A stretch of 64,000 nucleotides of DNA, taken from positions 62,001 to 126,000 of the forward strand of contig CALUEY010000003.1 in the NCBI GenBank assembly GCA_944319915.1, written 5' to 3'. Made by a program: the position numbers and the translations under genes. Below, piece after piece: positions 1 to 7,831 of the stretch. A model generated the notes under the pieces. It saw only the letters and a list, made by a program, of their open reading frames with translations, was not told where the DNA came from and did no database searches. Origin of the DNA: an uncultured Prevotella sp. GTDB lineage: Bacteria; Bacteroidota; Bacteroidia; Bacteroidales; Bacteroidaceae. Within the stretch, counting starts at the first letter, position 1; every line of letters begins with the position of its first letter.

Positions 1-597
1 ACCGGCGTGCTCATCATCTGCACCGGCCGCAAGACCAAGGAGATAGAGAGCCTGCAGCAGCAAACCAAGGAGTATGTGGCCACCATCCAGCTGGGGGCCA
101 CCACCCCGAGCTTCGACATGGAGCACACCGTAGACTTCACCTATCCCACGGCGCACATAACGCGCCCCATGGTGGAGCGGGTGCTGACCGGCTTCGTGGG
201 CGAGATATGCCAGGTGCCGCCCGAATACTCCGCCTGCAAGGTGGGCGGTGCGAGGGCGTACAAGCTCAAGCGCAAGGGCCGCGCCGTGGAGCTGAAGCCC
301 AAGAAGCTGCGCATAGACGAGATAGAGCTGCTGGGTTTTGACGACGAAGCCAAGCGCATGGCCATCAGGGTGGTGTGCGGCAAAGGCACGTACATACGCG
401 CCCTGGCCCGTGACATAGGCCGAACGCTGGGCAGCGGGGCGTTCCTCACGTCGCTGCGGCGCACCCGCGTGGGGGCCGTGAGGGTAGAAGACTGCATCAC
501 GCTCGACGCCTTTCCGGCGTGGCTCGAACGACAGGACATTGAAGACAACATACTGAAAGGAGACAATACGAATGAAACTGACACAATTCAAGTTTAA
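1..597 (+). CDS. truB: tRNA pseudouridine-55 synthase TruB, 3' part
   Basis: The frame is open from the first base and gives 198 residues of the C-terminal part of TruB, which converts U55 of tRNA to pseudouridine. The window begins inside the conserved T-G-V-L-I-I-C-T-G segment that follows the catalytic aspartate loop, so the catalytic Asp lies upstream and is not visible. Family features present are the RNA-binding segment around GARAYKLKRKGR and the GTYIRALARDIGR motif. The last 26 bases overlap the start of queA in another frame, which suggests translational coupling of two tRNA-modification genes. Identification is firm; only the missing 5' end limits it. Confidence 0.93.
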   Translation, partial: TGVLIICTGRKTKEIESLQQQTKEYVATIQLGATTPSFDMEHTVDFTYPTAHITRPMVERVLTGFVGEICQVPPEYSACKVGGARAYKLKRKGRAVELKPKKLRIDEIELLGFDDEAKRMAIRVVCGKGTYIRALARDIGRTLGSGAFLTSLRRTRVGAVRVEDCITLDAFPAWLERQDIEDNILKGDNTNETDTIQV

Positions 598-1732
598 GTT
601 GCCAGAGGCGCAGGTGGCGCTTGAGCCGCCTTTCCGCGCGTTCCCCAACCCCGATGGCACCGTCGACAAGGTGTACCGCCGCGACGAGTGCCGCCTGATG
701 GTGGCCCACCGCAAGAGCCAGTCCATCGAGATGTGCAGGCGCGACGCCGACGGCAACGACATGAAGGATGCCGAGGGCAACCCCCTCTACTTAGGTTTCC
801 GCGACATAGTGAACTATTTCGACGAGGGCGACGCCTTCATCTTCAACGACACCAAGGTATTTCCCGCGCGCCTCTATGGCACCAAGGAGAAGACCGACGC
901 TAAGATTGAGGTGTTCCTCTTGCGCGAGCTTAACGAGGAGCTGCGCCTCTGGGACGTGCTCGTGGAGCCAGCCCGGAAGATCCGCATAGGCAACAAGCTC
1001 TTCTTCAACGACGACGGCCCGATGGTGGCCGAGGTCATCGACAACACCACCAGCCGCGGGCGCACCCTCCGTTTCCTCTACGACTGCCCACACGACGAGT
1101 TCAAGCGCGAGCTGTTTGCGCTCGGCGAGGCTCCCCTGCCGCGCTATATCATCGACCGCCGCCCGGCCAACGCCGACGACATGGAGAACTTCCAGACCAT
1201 CTTTGCGCGCAACGAGGGGGCCGTGACGGCGCCTTCCACGGGCCTGCACTTCAGCCGCGAGCTTATGAAGATGATGGAGATACGCGGCATAGAGAAGGCT
1301 TTCATCACCGTGCATTGCAGCCTTGGCAGCTTTGAGCCTATCGAGGTGGAAGACCTCACGAAGCACAAGATGAACTCGGAGCAGATGATTGTGGGCGCCG
1401 AAGCCTGCCGGGTGGTCAACGAGGCCAAGCTGGCGGGCCACCGCGTGTGCGCAGTTGGTGTGAGCACGGCGCGCGCCACGGAGACCGCCGTGGGCACCGA
1501 CGGCCTGCTGAAGGAGTACGACGGCTGGACCAACAAGTTCATCTTCCCTCCCTACGAGTATGGCATGGCCAACAGCATGGTGGCCAATTTCTACCATCCC
1601 GAGTCTACCATGCTCATGGCCACGGCCGCCTTTGGCGGCTACGACCTCGTGATGGAGGCTTACAACATGGCCGTGCAGAACGGCTACCGCTTCGGTTGCT
1701 ACGGCGATGCGCTGCTAATCCTCGACGACTGA
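572..1732 (+). CDS. queA: S-adenosylmethionine:tRNA ribosyltransferase-isomerase
   Basis: QueA transfers and isomerises the ribosyl group of S-adenosylmethionine onto preQ1 at position 34 of tRNA, giving epoxyqueuosine. The 386-residue product carries GDAFIFNDTKVFPARLYG near residue 86, DVLVEPARKIRIGNKL, and NEGAVTAPSTGLHFS near residue 214, all typical of the family. The ATG at 572 follows an AAAGGAG ribosome-binding site at 556-562, one of the few clear ones in the window, and overlaps truB by 26 bp. The protein is longer than the usual 340-360 residues because of an N-terminal segment and a charged insertion around residues 49-66 before the core. folK follows after 20 bp on the same strand. 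Confidence 0.95.
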   Translation: MKLTQFKFKLPEAQVALEPPFRAFPNPDGTVDKVYRRDECRLMVAHRKSQSIEMCRRDADGNDMKDAEGNPLYLGFRDIVNYFDEGDAFIFNDTKVFPARLYGTKEKTDAKIEVFLLRELNEELRLWDVLVEPARKIRIGNKLFFNDDGPMVAEVIDNTTSRGRTLRFLYDCPHDEFKRELFALGEAPLPRYIIDRRPANADDMENFQTIFARNEGAVTAPSTGLHFSRELMKMMEIRGIEKAFITVHCSLGSFEPIEVEDLTKHKMNSEQMIVGAEACRVVNEAKLAGHRVCAVGVSTARATETAVGTDGLLKEYDGWTNKFIFPPYEYGMANSMVANFYHPESTMLMATAAFGGYDLVMEAYNMAVQNGYRFGCYGDALLILDD

Positions 1733-1752
1733 CGGCTTGGCTGGCGCGCACC

Positions 1753-2220
1753 ATGAAGCAGGGCGAAGCATTGCATGAGGTTTACCTCGGCCTCGGTTCC
1801 AACCTCGGCGACCGCGAGCGCAAGCTCCGCGAGGCCGTGGAGATGATTGGCGGGCTGGTGGGCGCGGTGGTGCGCCGGTCGGCCTTTTACGAAACCGAGC
1901 CGTGGGGCTTCGCTTCGAGCCATGCGTTCCTCAACGCGGCGGTGTGCTGCCTCACGCGCCATAGCCCGCGGCGGGTGCTTGAGCTTACCCAGCTGATAGA
2001 GCGGGAGCTGGGGCGCGAGCGTAAGTCGGTGGGCGGTCATTATGCCGACCGCCCCATTGACATCGACATACTGCTCTACGACGACCTCGCCGTTGACGAG
2101 CCCGACCTTAGGATTCCGCATCCGCTCATGCTCGGGCGCGAGTTCGTCATGAAGCCCTTGGGCGAGATACTGCCGCCCGGCGCGCTGGCGGCCTTGCTCC
2201 GTGGAGGCCATGGGGCATGA
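1753..2220 (+). CDS. folK: 6-hydroxymethyl-7,8-dihydropterin pyrophosphokinase
   Basis: FolK transfers pyrophosphate from ATP to 6-hydroxymethyl-dihydropterin in folate synthesis. The product has 155 residues, normal for a stand-alone FolK. Visible motifs are YLGLGSNLGDRERKL at the N-terminus, YETEPWG, and the metal- and ATP-binding RPIDIDILLYDD followed by IPHPLMLGREFVMKPL. The frame is open further upstream inside queA, but ATG 1753 is chosen because it places the YLGLGSN strand at the usual distance from the N-terminus and lies just after the queA stop. It is the last gene of the truB-queA-folK run and converges on rpsO across a shared hairpin terminator. folB, another folate gene, lies far away at 33.2 kb. 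Confidence 0.93.
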   Translation: MKQGEALHEVYLGLGSNLGDRERKLREAVEMIGGLVGAVVRRSAFYETEPWGFASSHAFLNAAVCCLTRHSPRRVLELTQLIERELGRERKSVGGHYADRPIDIDILLYDDLAVDEPDLRIPHPLMLGREFVMKPLGEILPPGALAALLRGGHGA

Positions 2221-2249
2221 TTGGCGGATGGCCGGTTTGGGATAAAAAG

Positions 2250-2287
2250 CGGGCGGGAAGGTTGCCTTTTGGCTTCCTTCCCGCCCG
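2250..2287. terminator. Bidirectional hairpin terminator between folK and rpsO
   Basis: A 12-bp perfect stem (CGGGCGGGAAGG at 2250-2261 with its complement at 2276-2287) lies between the convergent folK and rpsO stops. Read on the minus strand the stem is followed by GCTTTTTATC, a proper U tract, so it mainly terminates rpsO. Confidence 0.8.
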
Positions 2288-2317
2288 TTGTATTGTCGCT
2301 GTGGCGTGCTTGCCGGC

Positions 2318-2587
2318 TTATCGGCGCAGGCCCAGGGCCTTCACGATGGCGCGGTAGCGCTCCACGTCGCGGTCGTAGAGATAGTTGAGCAGTGCGCGGC
2401 GCTTGCCCACGAGCTTGGTCAGCGACCTCTCTGTAACGAAGTCCTTGTGGTGCTCCTTAAGGTGCTCGGTGAGGTGGGCGATGCGGTAAGAGAACAGCGC
2501 AATCTGGCTTTCGGCCGACCCGGTGTTGGTCTTTGCGGTTCCGTACTTCTCGAAAATCTCTTCTTTCTTGGCTTTGTCTAAATACAT
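2318..2587 (-). CDS. rpsO: 30S ribosomal protein S15
   Basis: An 89-residue protein, the exact usual length of S15, which binds the central domain of 16S rRNA early in 30S assembly. Signature segments are TGSAESQIALFSYRIAHLTEHLKEHHKDF and the following SLTKLVGKRRALLNYL, with the C-terminal YRAIVKALGLRR. It is a single-gene unit with its own promoter and terminator. Confidence 0.97.
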   Translation of the reverse strand: MYLDKAKKEEIFEKYGTAKTNTGSAESQIALFSYRIAHLTEHLKEHHKDFVTERSLTKLVGKRRALLNYLYDRDVERYRAIVKALGLRR

Positions 2588-2704
2588 TGTTGTTTGGTTG
2601 ATTAATTGGTTTGCTCATCACATCCTTCTGACGCCCGCCGCCTTAATCACAACGGCGGCCTCTTCGAATGCATCGGACTTTCCGAAATAGCGGGTGCAAA
2701 GTTA
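2588..2704 (-). promoter_or_regulatory. rpsO promoter and structured leader
   Basis: Minus-strand TAACTTTG at 2697-2704 matches the Bacteroidetes -7 element. It leaves a leader of about 100 nt containing a GCCGCC/GGCGGC hairpin (2637-2642 with 2654-2659). S15 autoregulates its own message through leader structures in several bacteria; whether this leader does so is inference. Confidence 0.5.
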
Positions 2705-2804
2705 CGCATTTTTATCCGTTCCGCGCCATCCTGTGCTTGCAAACATCCGTTTGTTAACATTTGTTTAGCCTCGGCGGCCTTGCCGTAGGCTTGTTCCGGG
2801 GCAA

Positions 2805-3188
2805 TCACCAGTGCATTACGTTGCGCGCCACCCACCACAGTGCCACCACCACAAACGTGGCCATGGCAAGCCTTGCGCTGTTGAGGGCGGCGTAGAACCC
2901 CGGGCGCCGCTTGCGCAGCAGCTCGCCGGCGCCCAGCAGGGCAAGCAGCGGCAGCGAGGCCACGAGCATGAAGTTGTGGCGCATGGCGCCGATTACGTCC
3001 ATGTGGAGCAGGCAGTGCAGTGCGCGCTGCGAGCCGCATCCGGGGCATTTAAGCCCCGTGAGCACGAAAAACGGACACTTGGGGAAGAGCCTGCTCGACG
3101 CCGGGTCAACCTCAAAATACACCACTGCGCCCACGGCCGCCACGCAGGCGGCGAGGGCGCAGATGGCTGCCTTATGCGTTTTCTTCAT
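2805..3188 (-). CDS. DUF2752 family small membrane protein
   Basis: This 127-residue protein has an N-terminal hydrophobic segment, the DUF2752 signature CPFFVLTGLKCPGCGSQRA around residues 38-56, and two further hydrophobic stretches (near residues 74-90 and 108-122). The paired cysteines in CPGCG are the family hallmark, but no biochemical role is established. It lies between rpsO and two CD225-type membrane genes, all on the minus strand. A 31-bp gap to the upstream CD225 gene makes a three-gene operon likely, and small DUF2752 and CD225 proteins are frequent neighbours in Bacteroidetes. The start ATG at 3188 gives a normal short cytoplasmic lead. Confidence 0.8.
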   Translation of the reverse strand: MKKTHKAAICALAACVAAVGAVVYFEVDPASSRLFPKCPFFVLTGLKCPGCGSQRALHCLLHMDVIGAMRHNFMLVASLPLLALLGAGELLRKRRPGFYAALNSARLAMATFVVVALWWVARNVMHW

Positions 3189-3219
3189 TGTTTGTGGTTA
3201 TGGCTCCAGCTTGCAAGCC

Positions 3220-3477
3220 TTACATCATGGCCATGATGGCACCTCCGTAGATGATGGCCATGACCACCCAGTAGGCAATGCCTACGAAGAATCCTATCTT
3301 TGTCCACTTGCCGGCGTTGGCGCTGGCCTGCTCGGCGGCCTCGTACTGGCCTGCCGCGAAGAGAGAGTTGATTTTGCTTGCATACACTATTCCCACTATG
3401 CCGAAGGGCAAGCAGCAGAGGATTGTCACAAGGATGGACTCAGCCATCCACGATTTGGGTGGGGTAATTTGATCCAT
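3220..3477 (-). CDS. CD225/dispanin family membrane protein
   Basis: An 85-residue protein with the two-helix CD225 fold: a first hydrophobic segment ILVTILCCLPFGIVGIVYAS carrying the CCLPFG motif, a polar linker with repeated AEQAS/ANAGKW residues, and a second membrane helix near the C-terminus. The family includes eukaryotic interferon-induced transmembrane proteins; bacterial members are uncharacterised. It is closely related to the C-terminal half of the neighbouring gene at 3530-4000, so the pair probably arose by duplication, with gain or loss of the N-terminal GYF-like domain. The gap to that gene is 52 bp. Confidence 0.82.
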   Translation of the reverse strand: MDQITPPKSWMAESILVTILCCLPFGIVGIVYASKINSLFAAGQYEAAEQASANAGKWTKIGFFVGIAYWVVMAIIYGGAIMAMM

Positions 3478-3529
3478 AATACTTTGATTTTTGATAATTT
3501 ATTGAAGGTTGTTAGCTGATTGCGGGGTG

Positions 3530-4000
3530 TCATAGCAAAGCCGCTGCTACCATGGCGAAGAGCCAGAAGCCAACGTATGCCACTATAAGTGTGAGGCCAA
3601 GCCCGAAGCCCCAGAGCACCATCTTCCTTGCCTGGGCCGACTTGTGCTCAGCCATCTCGTAGTTGCCAAGCTGGTACATGCTTTCCACCTGCGAGGAGAA
3701 CACTATCGCGGCTACGCCGAAAGGCAGGCAGCAGAGCAGCGTAACGAGTATTGACTCCACGAGCCACGTCTTCGGCATGGGCGGCGGGTCGGTCCTGTTG
3801 GCTTCCTGCCGTGGCGGCGTTACGGGTGGCGGCGTGGCTTCCGTGGCCATGGCGGCCAGCTCCTCCACGTCGGCTGCATCGGTCCAGTCGGTCAGGCCTT
3901 CGCGCCACACCTTGGTGGTGCGCGTCAGTCCGGCCTCTTGCAGCTGTTCGATGGTTAACGGGCCTTGCCTCTTGCCGTTCCTTATTATGTAGTAGTCCAT
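3530..4000 (-). CDS. GYF-like domain plus CD225 membrane protein
   Basis: A 156-residue protein in two parts. Residues 1-50 (DYYIIRNGKRQGPLTIEQL, then VWREGLTDWTDAADVEEL) match the GYF_2 type, a small domain thought to bind proline-rich peptides. A proline-rich linker (ATPPPVTPPRQ, DPPPMPK) follows, and residues 80-156 form a CD225 hairpin with the CCLPFG motif. A GYF domain beside its own proline-rich linker suggests intra- or intermolecular docking, which is inference. It is the first gene of the three-gene minus-strand unit and follows a well-formed promoter at 4094-4123. Confidence 0.8.
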   Translation of the reverse strand: MDYYIIRNGKRQGPLTIEQLQEAGLTRTTKVWREGLTDWTDAADVEELAAMATEATPPPVTPPRQEANRTDPPPMPKTWLVESILVTLLCCLPFGVAAIVFSSQVESMYQLGNYEMAEHKSAQARKMVLWGFGLGLTLIVAYVGFWLFAMVAAALL

Positions 4001-4093
4001 GTGGTGGATTGTGTTTATTTTAATCTACTTGTGCCTTTGCCGCGCCCTTGCCGCTTGGCAGTGAGGGCGTGATGGTTAGTCGTTCTGCATCCG

Positions 4094-4123
4094 CAAATGT
4101 ACTAATAAAATATTGAACTACAA
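4094..4123 (-). promoter_or_regulatory. Promoter of the GYF/CD225/DUF2752 unit
   Basis: On the minus strand TTG (4121-4123) is followed after 19 nt by TACATTTG (4094-4101), the -33/-7 arrangement of Bacteroidetes sigma factor promoters, about 95 nt upstream of the start at 4000. Confidence 0.6.
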
Positions 4124-4480
4124 TGAAAAATCGTGAAAAAGAATGGACAGGCCTGTTTTTTCAGCCATGTTTGCGCCCACGTTCAGGCGGGGGGCAGCCC
4201 GCCTGCATCCTATGTGCGGGTTTGCAACCAGCCAATCCATTGCTTCTGGCTTTTCCGTTGTGTGGGTCGCAGGCTCGCTACAGGGGCGTGGCGGGTTGCA
4301 AACCAGCCACAACAGTGGGTGGGAGTGCTTGCGGCGCCTTTCCGGCTGCTTCTTGCGGTCGTTTGCATCATTTGCCCACGCCTTACCCAGTCAAACGGAA
4401 ACAAAAAACATCAAGGAAATCCATTGGCAGTCCATTGGACAAAAAAATCCAAACAGTTTCTTAATATGGAGTAAAATGTG
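4124..4480. repeat. Gene-free spacer with decayed palindromic repeat
   Basis: No convincing gene lies here. The part from about 4178 to 4325 reads as a degenerate copy of the composite palindromic element seen intact at 45187-45350 and 63356-63491: it begins with CCACGTTC, contains GCGGGTTTGCAACC, and later GGCGGGTTGCAAACC followed by CACAACAG, in the same order as in the intact copies. The hairpins no longer pair fully. Short open frames here have poor codon choice and are not called. Confidence 0.5.
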
Positions 4481-4488
4481 TAACTTTG
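4481..4488 (+). promoter_or_regulatory. typA promoter -7 element
   Basis: TAACTTTG at 4481-4488, 25 nt upstream of typA. The surrounding AAAATGTGTAAC-TTTGCAG closely resembles the promoter in front of the Rpn gene at 14228. No good TTG -33 box is seen at the standard distance. Confidence 0.55.
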
Positions 4489-4513
4489 CAGCGATTTTTA
4501 AGGTAACAAATCA

Positions 4514-6316
4514 ATGCAAGACATCAGAAACATAGCTATCATCGCCCACGTGGACCACGGAAAGACCACGCTGGTGGACAAGATGATGCTCGCCGGCAAC
4601 CTGTTCCGCGAAGGCCAGGATCTCAGCGGGCAGGTGCTCGACAGCAACGACCTTGAGCGCGAGCGCGGCATTACCATCCTATCGAAGAACGTATCCATCA
4701 ACTGGAAGGGAACGAAGATAAACATCATCGACACCCCGGGCCACTCCGACTTCGGCGGCGAGGTGGAGCGCGTATTGAACATGGCCGACGGCTGCCTGCT
4801 GCTCGTGGACGCCTTCGAAGGCCCCATGCCGCAGACGCGATTCGTGCTGCAAAAGGCCCTCCAGATAGGACTGAAGCCGATAGTGGTGGTGAACAAGGTG
4901 GACAAGCCCAACTGCCGCCCCGAGGAAGTCTATGAGATGGTGTTCGACCTTATGTTCTCGCTCAACGCCACCGAGGACCAGCTCGACTTCCCCGTGGTGT
5001 ACGGCTCGGCCAAGAACGGCTGGATGGGCGAGGACTACAAGACCCCAACTACCGACATCACTTACCTGCTGGACAAGATAGTGGAGGTGATACCCGCCCC
5101 GAAGGTGATTGAAGGCACCCCGCAGATGCTCATCACCTCGCTCGACTACTCGAGCTACACGGGCCGCATAGCCGTGGGCCGCGTTCACCGTGGCTCGCTC
5201 CGCGAGGGCATGGGCGTCACCATAGCCCACCGCGACGGCTCCATGGAGAAAACAAGGATAAAGGAGCTGCACACGTTCGTGGGCATGGGCCACGTGAAGA
5301 CGCCCGAGGTGCAGAGCGGCGACATCTGCGCCATCATCGGCCTGGAGCGTTTCGAGATAGGCGACACCATCTGCGACCTGGAGAACCCCGAGCCGCTGCC
5401 TCCCATCGCCATCGACGAGCCTACCATGAGCATGCTCTTCACCATCAACGACTCGCCCTTCTTCGGCCGCGAGGGCAAGTTCGTGACCAGCCGCCACATC
5501 AACGACCGCCTGCAGAAGGAGCTTGAGAAGAACCTCGCGCTGCGCGTGAGGCCCTTTGAGGACAGCACCGACAAGTGGATAGTGAGCGGCCGGGGCGTGC
5601 TCCACCTCTCGGTGCTCATCGAGACGATGCGCCGCGAGGGCTACGAGCTACAGGTGGGCCAGCCGCAGGTTATCTACAAGGAGATTGACGGGCAGCGGTG
5701 CGAGCCTATAGAGGAGCTTACCATCAACGTGCCTGAGGAGTTTGCCAGCAAGATGATAGACATGGTGACGCGCCGCAAGGGCGAGATGACTTCGATGGAG
5801 AGCCAGGCCGACCGCGTAAACATTGAGTTCGACATTCCCTCGCGCGGAATCATCGGGCTGCGCACCAACGTGCTCACCGCCAGCCAGGGCGAGGCCATCA
5901 TGGCCCACCGCTTCAAGGAGTACCAGCCATACAAGGGCGACATAACGCGCCGCGTCAACGGCTCAATGATAGCCATGGAGACCGGCACCGCATACGCCTA
6001 TTCCATCGACAAGCTGCAGGACCGGGGCAAGTTCTTCATCGACCCGGGCGACGAGGTGTATGCCGGCGAGGTGGTGGGAGAGCACGTGCACGACAACGAC
6101 CTCGTGGTGAACGTTACTAAGGCCAAGCAGCTCACCAACACCCGGGCCAGCGGCTCTGACGACAAAGCACGCATCATTCCCCGCACGGTGTTATCGCTGG
6201 AGGAGGCCTTGGAGTACATCAAGGAAGACGAGCTGGTGGAGGTGACGCCCAAGAGCATGCGTATGCGCAAGGCCATACTCGACCACAACGAGCGAAAGAA
6301 GAGCCAGAAGGGCTGA
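4514..6316 (+). CDS. typA: Ribosome-associated translational GTPase TypA/BipA
   Basis: A 600-residue translational GTPase of the usual TypA length, which binds ribosomes and assists 50S assembly and growth under stress or low temperature. The G1 loop AHVDHGKTT is near residues 10-18, the G2/G3 region has RERGITIL and [14 protein letters not shown], and G4 is NKVDKPN. Elongation-factor-like domains follow, ending in a C-terminal region that includes [23 protein letters not shown], specific to TypA. The gene stands alone, with its own TAACTTTG promoter and a strong hairpin terminator shared with the convergent luxS. Confidence 0.96.
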   Translation: MQDIRNIAIIAHVDHGKTTLVDKMMLAGNLFREGQDLSGQVLDSNDLERERGITILSKNVSINWKGTKINIIDTPGHSDFGGEVERVLNMADGCLLLVDAFEGPMPQTRFVLQKALQIGLKPIVVVNKVDKPNCRPEEVYEMVFDLMFSLNATEDQLDFPVVYGSAKNGWMGEDYKTPTTDITYLLDKIVEVIPAPKVIEGTPQMLITSLDYSSYTGRIAVGRVHRGSLREGMGVTIAHRDGSMEKTRIKELHTFVGMGHVKTPEVQSGDICAIIGLERFEIGDTICDLENPEPLPPIAIDEPTMSMLFTINDSPFFGREGKFVTSRHINDRLQKELEKNLALRVRPFEDSTDKWIVSGRGVLHLSVLIETMRREGYELQVGQPQVIYKEIDGQRCEPIEELTINVPEEFASKMIDMVTRRKGEMTSMESQADRVNIEFDIPSRGIIGLRTNVLTASQGEAIMAHRFKEYQPYKGDITRRVNGSMIAMETGTAYAYSIDKLQDRGKFFIDPGDEVYAGEVVGEHVHDNDLVVNVTKAKQLTNTRASGSDDKARIIPRTVLSLEEALEYIKEDELVEVTPKSMRMRKAILDHNERKKSQKG

Positions 6317-6362
6317 GGCCGCAGCACGCGCAGTGGGCTGTGGCGCCACATCATTATATAAT

Positions 6363-6417
6363 CAGCAGGCGGCCCCGTTGCATGGCTTCAAGGCCACGGC
6401 AACGGGGCCGCCTGCTG
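6363..6417. terminator. Hairpin terminator between typA and luxS
   Basis: A perfect 19-bp stem (6363-6381 with 6399-6417) with a 17-nt loop separates the convergent typA and luxS genes. It is GC-rich and lacks a long U tract, so it may work in both directions by structure alone. Confidence 0.75.
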
Positions 6418-6436
6418 TGTTAGTGTCGCCGGATGC

Positions 6437-6916
6437 CTATCCGGGGTATTCCATGTTATCCTCGCCTAAGTGTTCGAGCACCTCGGTGAGGAACTTGCGG
6501 GCCTCCCAGCGCGCCATGGGCAGGTCGTGCAGCAGCCAGTTGCCGCAGTCCTTGGGCGCGGCGCCCGGCACTTCGCCCTCGAACGAGGCTATGAAGGCAA
6601 ACGTGCGGCGCATGAGTTCGGCGATGTCGCGGCTGGCAAGGTCGCCCCTTACGAGCAGGTAGTTGCCCGTGAGGCATCCCATCGGCCCCCAGTAGATGAT
6701 GCGGTCGCGCCACTCGGGGTCGTTCCTCAGGTATGTGGCGGCCAGGTGCTCTATGGTGTGCAGCGCGCCGGGGTGGAGCGCAGGCTCGCGGTTGGGTTCT
6801 TTCATGCGTATGTCGAACGTGGTAACGGTGTCGCCGCCCACGCTGTCCTTTCGCGAGACGTATATCCCGCGCAGCAACCGGTTGTGGTTGATGGTGAAGC
6901 TTGCTATCTTTTCCAA
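6437..6916 (-). CDS. luxS: S-ribosylhomocysteine lyase (AI-2 synthase)
   Basis: LuxS splits S-ribosylhomocysteine into homocysteine and DPD, the precursor of autoinducer-2. The 159-residue product has normal length. The metal ligands are visible as His53 and His57 in HTIEH and Cys124 in KDCGNW; the catalytic Cys81 sits in GPMGCLTGNYL and the general base Glu56 lies within HTIEH. It lies 80 bp downstream of mtnN on the same strand, so the two enzymes that act in sequence on S-adenosylhomocysteine are probably one operon. Confidence 0.95.
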   Translation of the reverse strand: MEKIASFTINHNRLLRGIYVSRKDSVGGDTVTTFDIRMKEPNREPALHPGALHTIEHLAATYLRNDPEWRDRIIYWGPMGCLTGNYLLVRGDLASRDIAELMRRTFAFIASFEGEVPGAAPKDCGNWLLHDLPMARWEARKFLTEVLEHLGEDNMEYPG

Positions 6917-6996
6917 CTTTGAAAAATTAAGGATTGATGGTTAAGGATTAAGGAAACTTTCTGCCGTGGCAGCCGCGGCAAGGTTTGCCCCGGTGC

Positions 6997-7680
6997 CTAC
7001 AGGCTTTCCAGGAAGGCTTTGGTTACGTGGAAGGAGCGGTCGGCCAGCCGCTCCCAGAAGTCGAAGTACTGGCTCGCCTTGTTGTCCTTGAGCGGTATGT
7101 CGCTTATGATGCGGAAGCTGACGAACGGCACCCCGAACGTGTGGCAGGCCTGGGCGATGGCAGCCGACTCCATGTCGACGGCCATGGCCTCGGGGAAGCG
7201 GGCGATGATGGAGCGCATCTTGTCCTGCGAGTCAACAAACCAGTCGCCCGTGACGATTAGCCCCGGCGTAACCTTCGCACAGCCGCCGATGGCCGCTGCC
7301 TTGGCCAGCAGCCCGCCGTCGGAGGCGAAGCGCGCGGGCATACCCATTATCTGGCCGTATGCCACCTCGCTGCCGCAGTAGGCGTCGTGGTAGCACGACT
7401 CGGTGGCCACCACCACGTCTTGCACCTCGAGGCTTGCCTGCGCCCCGCCGGCCACGCCCGTGGATACCACGGCGTCGGGGGCGAAGCCCTCTATCATGTC
7501 CGTGGCCCAGATGGCGGCGTTGGCCTTTCCTATGCCGCACTGCACCATCACAACCTCGTTGCCGCCCATCGTACCGGTGGCGTATGCCTTGCCCCGGCGC
7601 ACGGTGTCGCTGGCGCCGGCCAGCAGCGCCCTCACTTGCGCGAACTCTTTGTCCATCGCCATTACTATGCCTATTCTCAT
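6997..7680 (-). CDS. mtnN: 5'-methylthioadenosine/S-adenosylhomocysteine nucleosidase
   Basis: MTAN removes adenine from methylthioadenosine and S-adenosylhomocysteine; the ribosylhomocysteine formed is the substrate of the neighbouring LuxS. The 227-residue protein starts MRIGIVMAMDKEF with the catalytic Glu12 in place. It contains the substrate-binding VDMESAAIAQACH and the catalytic Asp in FRIISDIPLKDN, near the position of Asp197 of the E. coli enzyme. Promoter TATCTTTG lies 23 nt upstream on the minus strand, divergent from the yfhO promoter. Confidence 0.94.
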   Translation of the reverse strand: MRIGIVMAMDKEFAQVRALLAGASDTVRRGKAYATGTMGGNEVVMVQCGIGKANAAIWATDMIEGFAPDAVVSTGVAGGAQASLEVQDVVVATESCYHDAYCGSEVAYGQIMGMPARFASDGGLLAKAAAIGGCAKVTPGLIVTGDWFVDSQDKMRSIIARFPEAMAVDMESAAIAQACHTFGVPFVSFRIISDIPLKDNKASQYFDFWERLADRSFHVTKAFLESL

Positions 7681-7702
7681 TCCGTATGCTGTTTTGACGG
7701 CG

Positions 7703-7710
7703 CAAAGATA
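7703..7710 (-). promoter_or_regulatory. mtnN-luxS promoter -7 element
   Basis: Minus-strand TATCTTTG, a perfect match to TAnnTTTG, 22 nt upstream of the mtnN ATG. Confidence 0.6.
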
Positions 7711-7785
7711 GTAAATAAATATGAATTATGCCCCGAAAACGGATGTTAGCCTGCGCTCCGGGGTGCTTTTTTGAATTAAAAGACG

Positions 7786-7793
7786 TATCTTTG
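7786..7793 (+). promoter_or_regulatory. yfhO promoter -7 element
   Basis: TATCTTTG on the plus strand, 38 nt upstream of the ATG at 7832. The two divergent promoters share the 150-bp spacer. Confidence 0.6.
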
Positions 7794-7831
7794 CATCCGT
7801 ATTTGTACCTATACTAAAAACAAGAATATAG

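Noticed and set aside
4123..4535. Overlapping open frames of 113-130 codons between the GYF gene and typA
   Set aside because: Three frames are open at once across repeat-derived sequence, none has domain similarity or a good start, and the typA promoter lies inside them.
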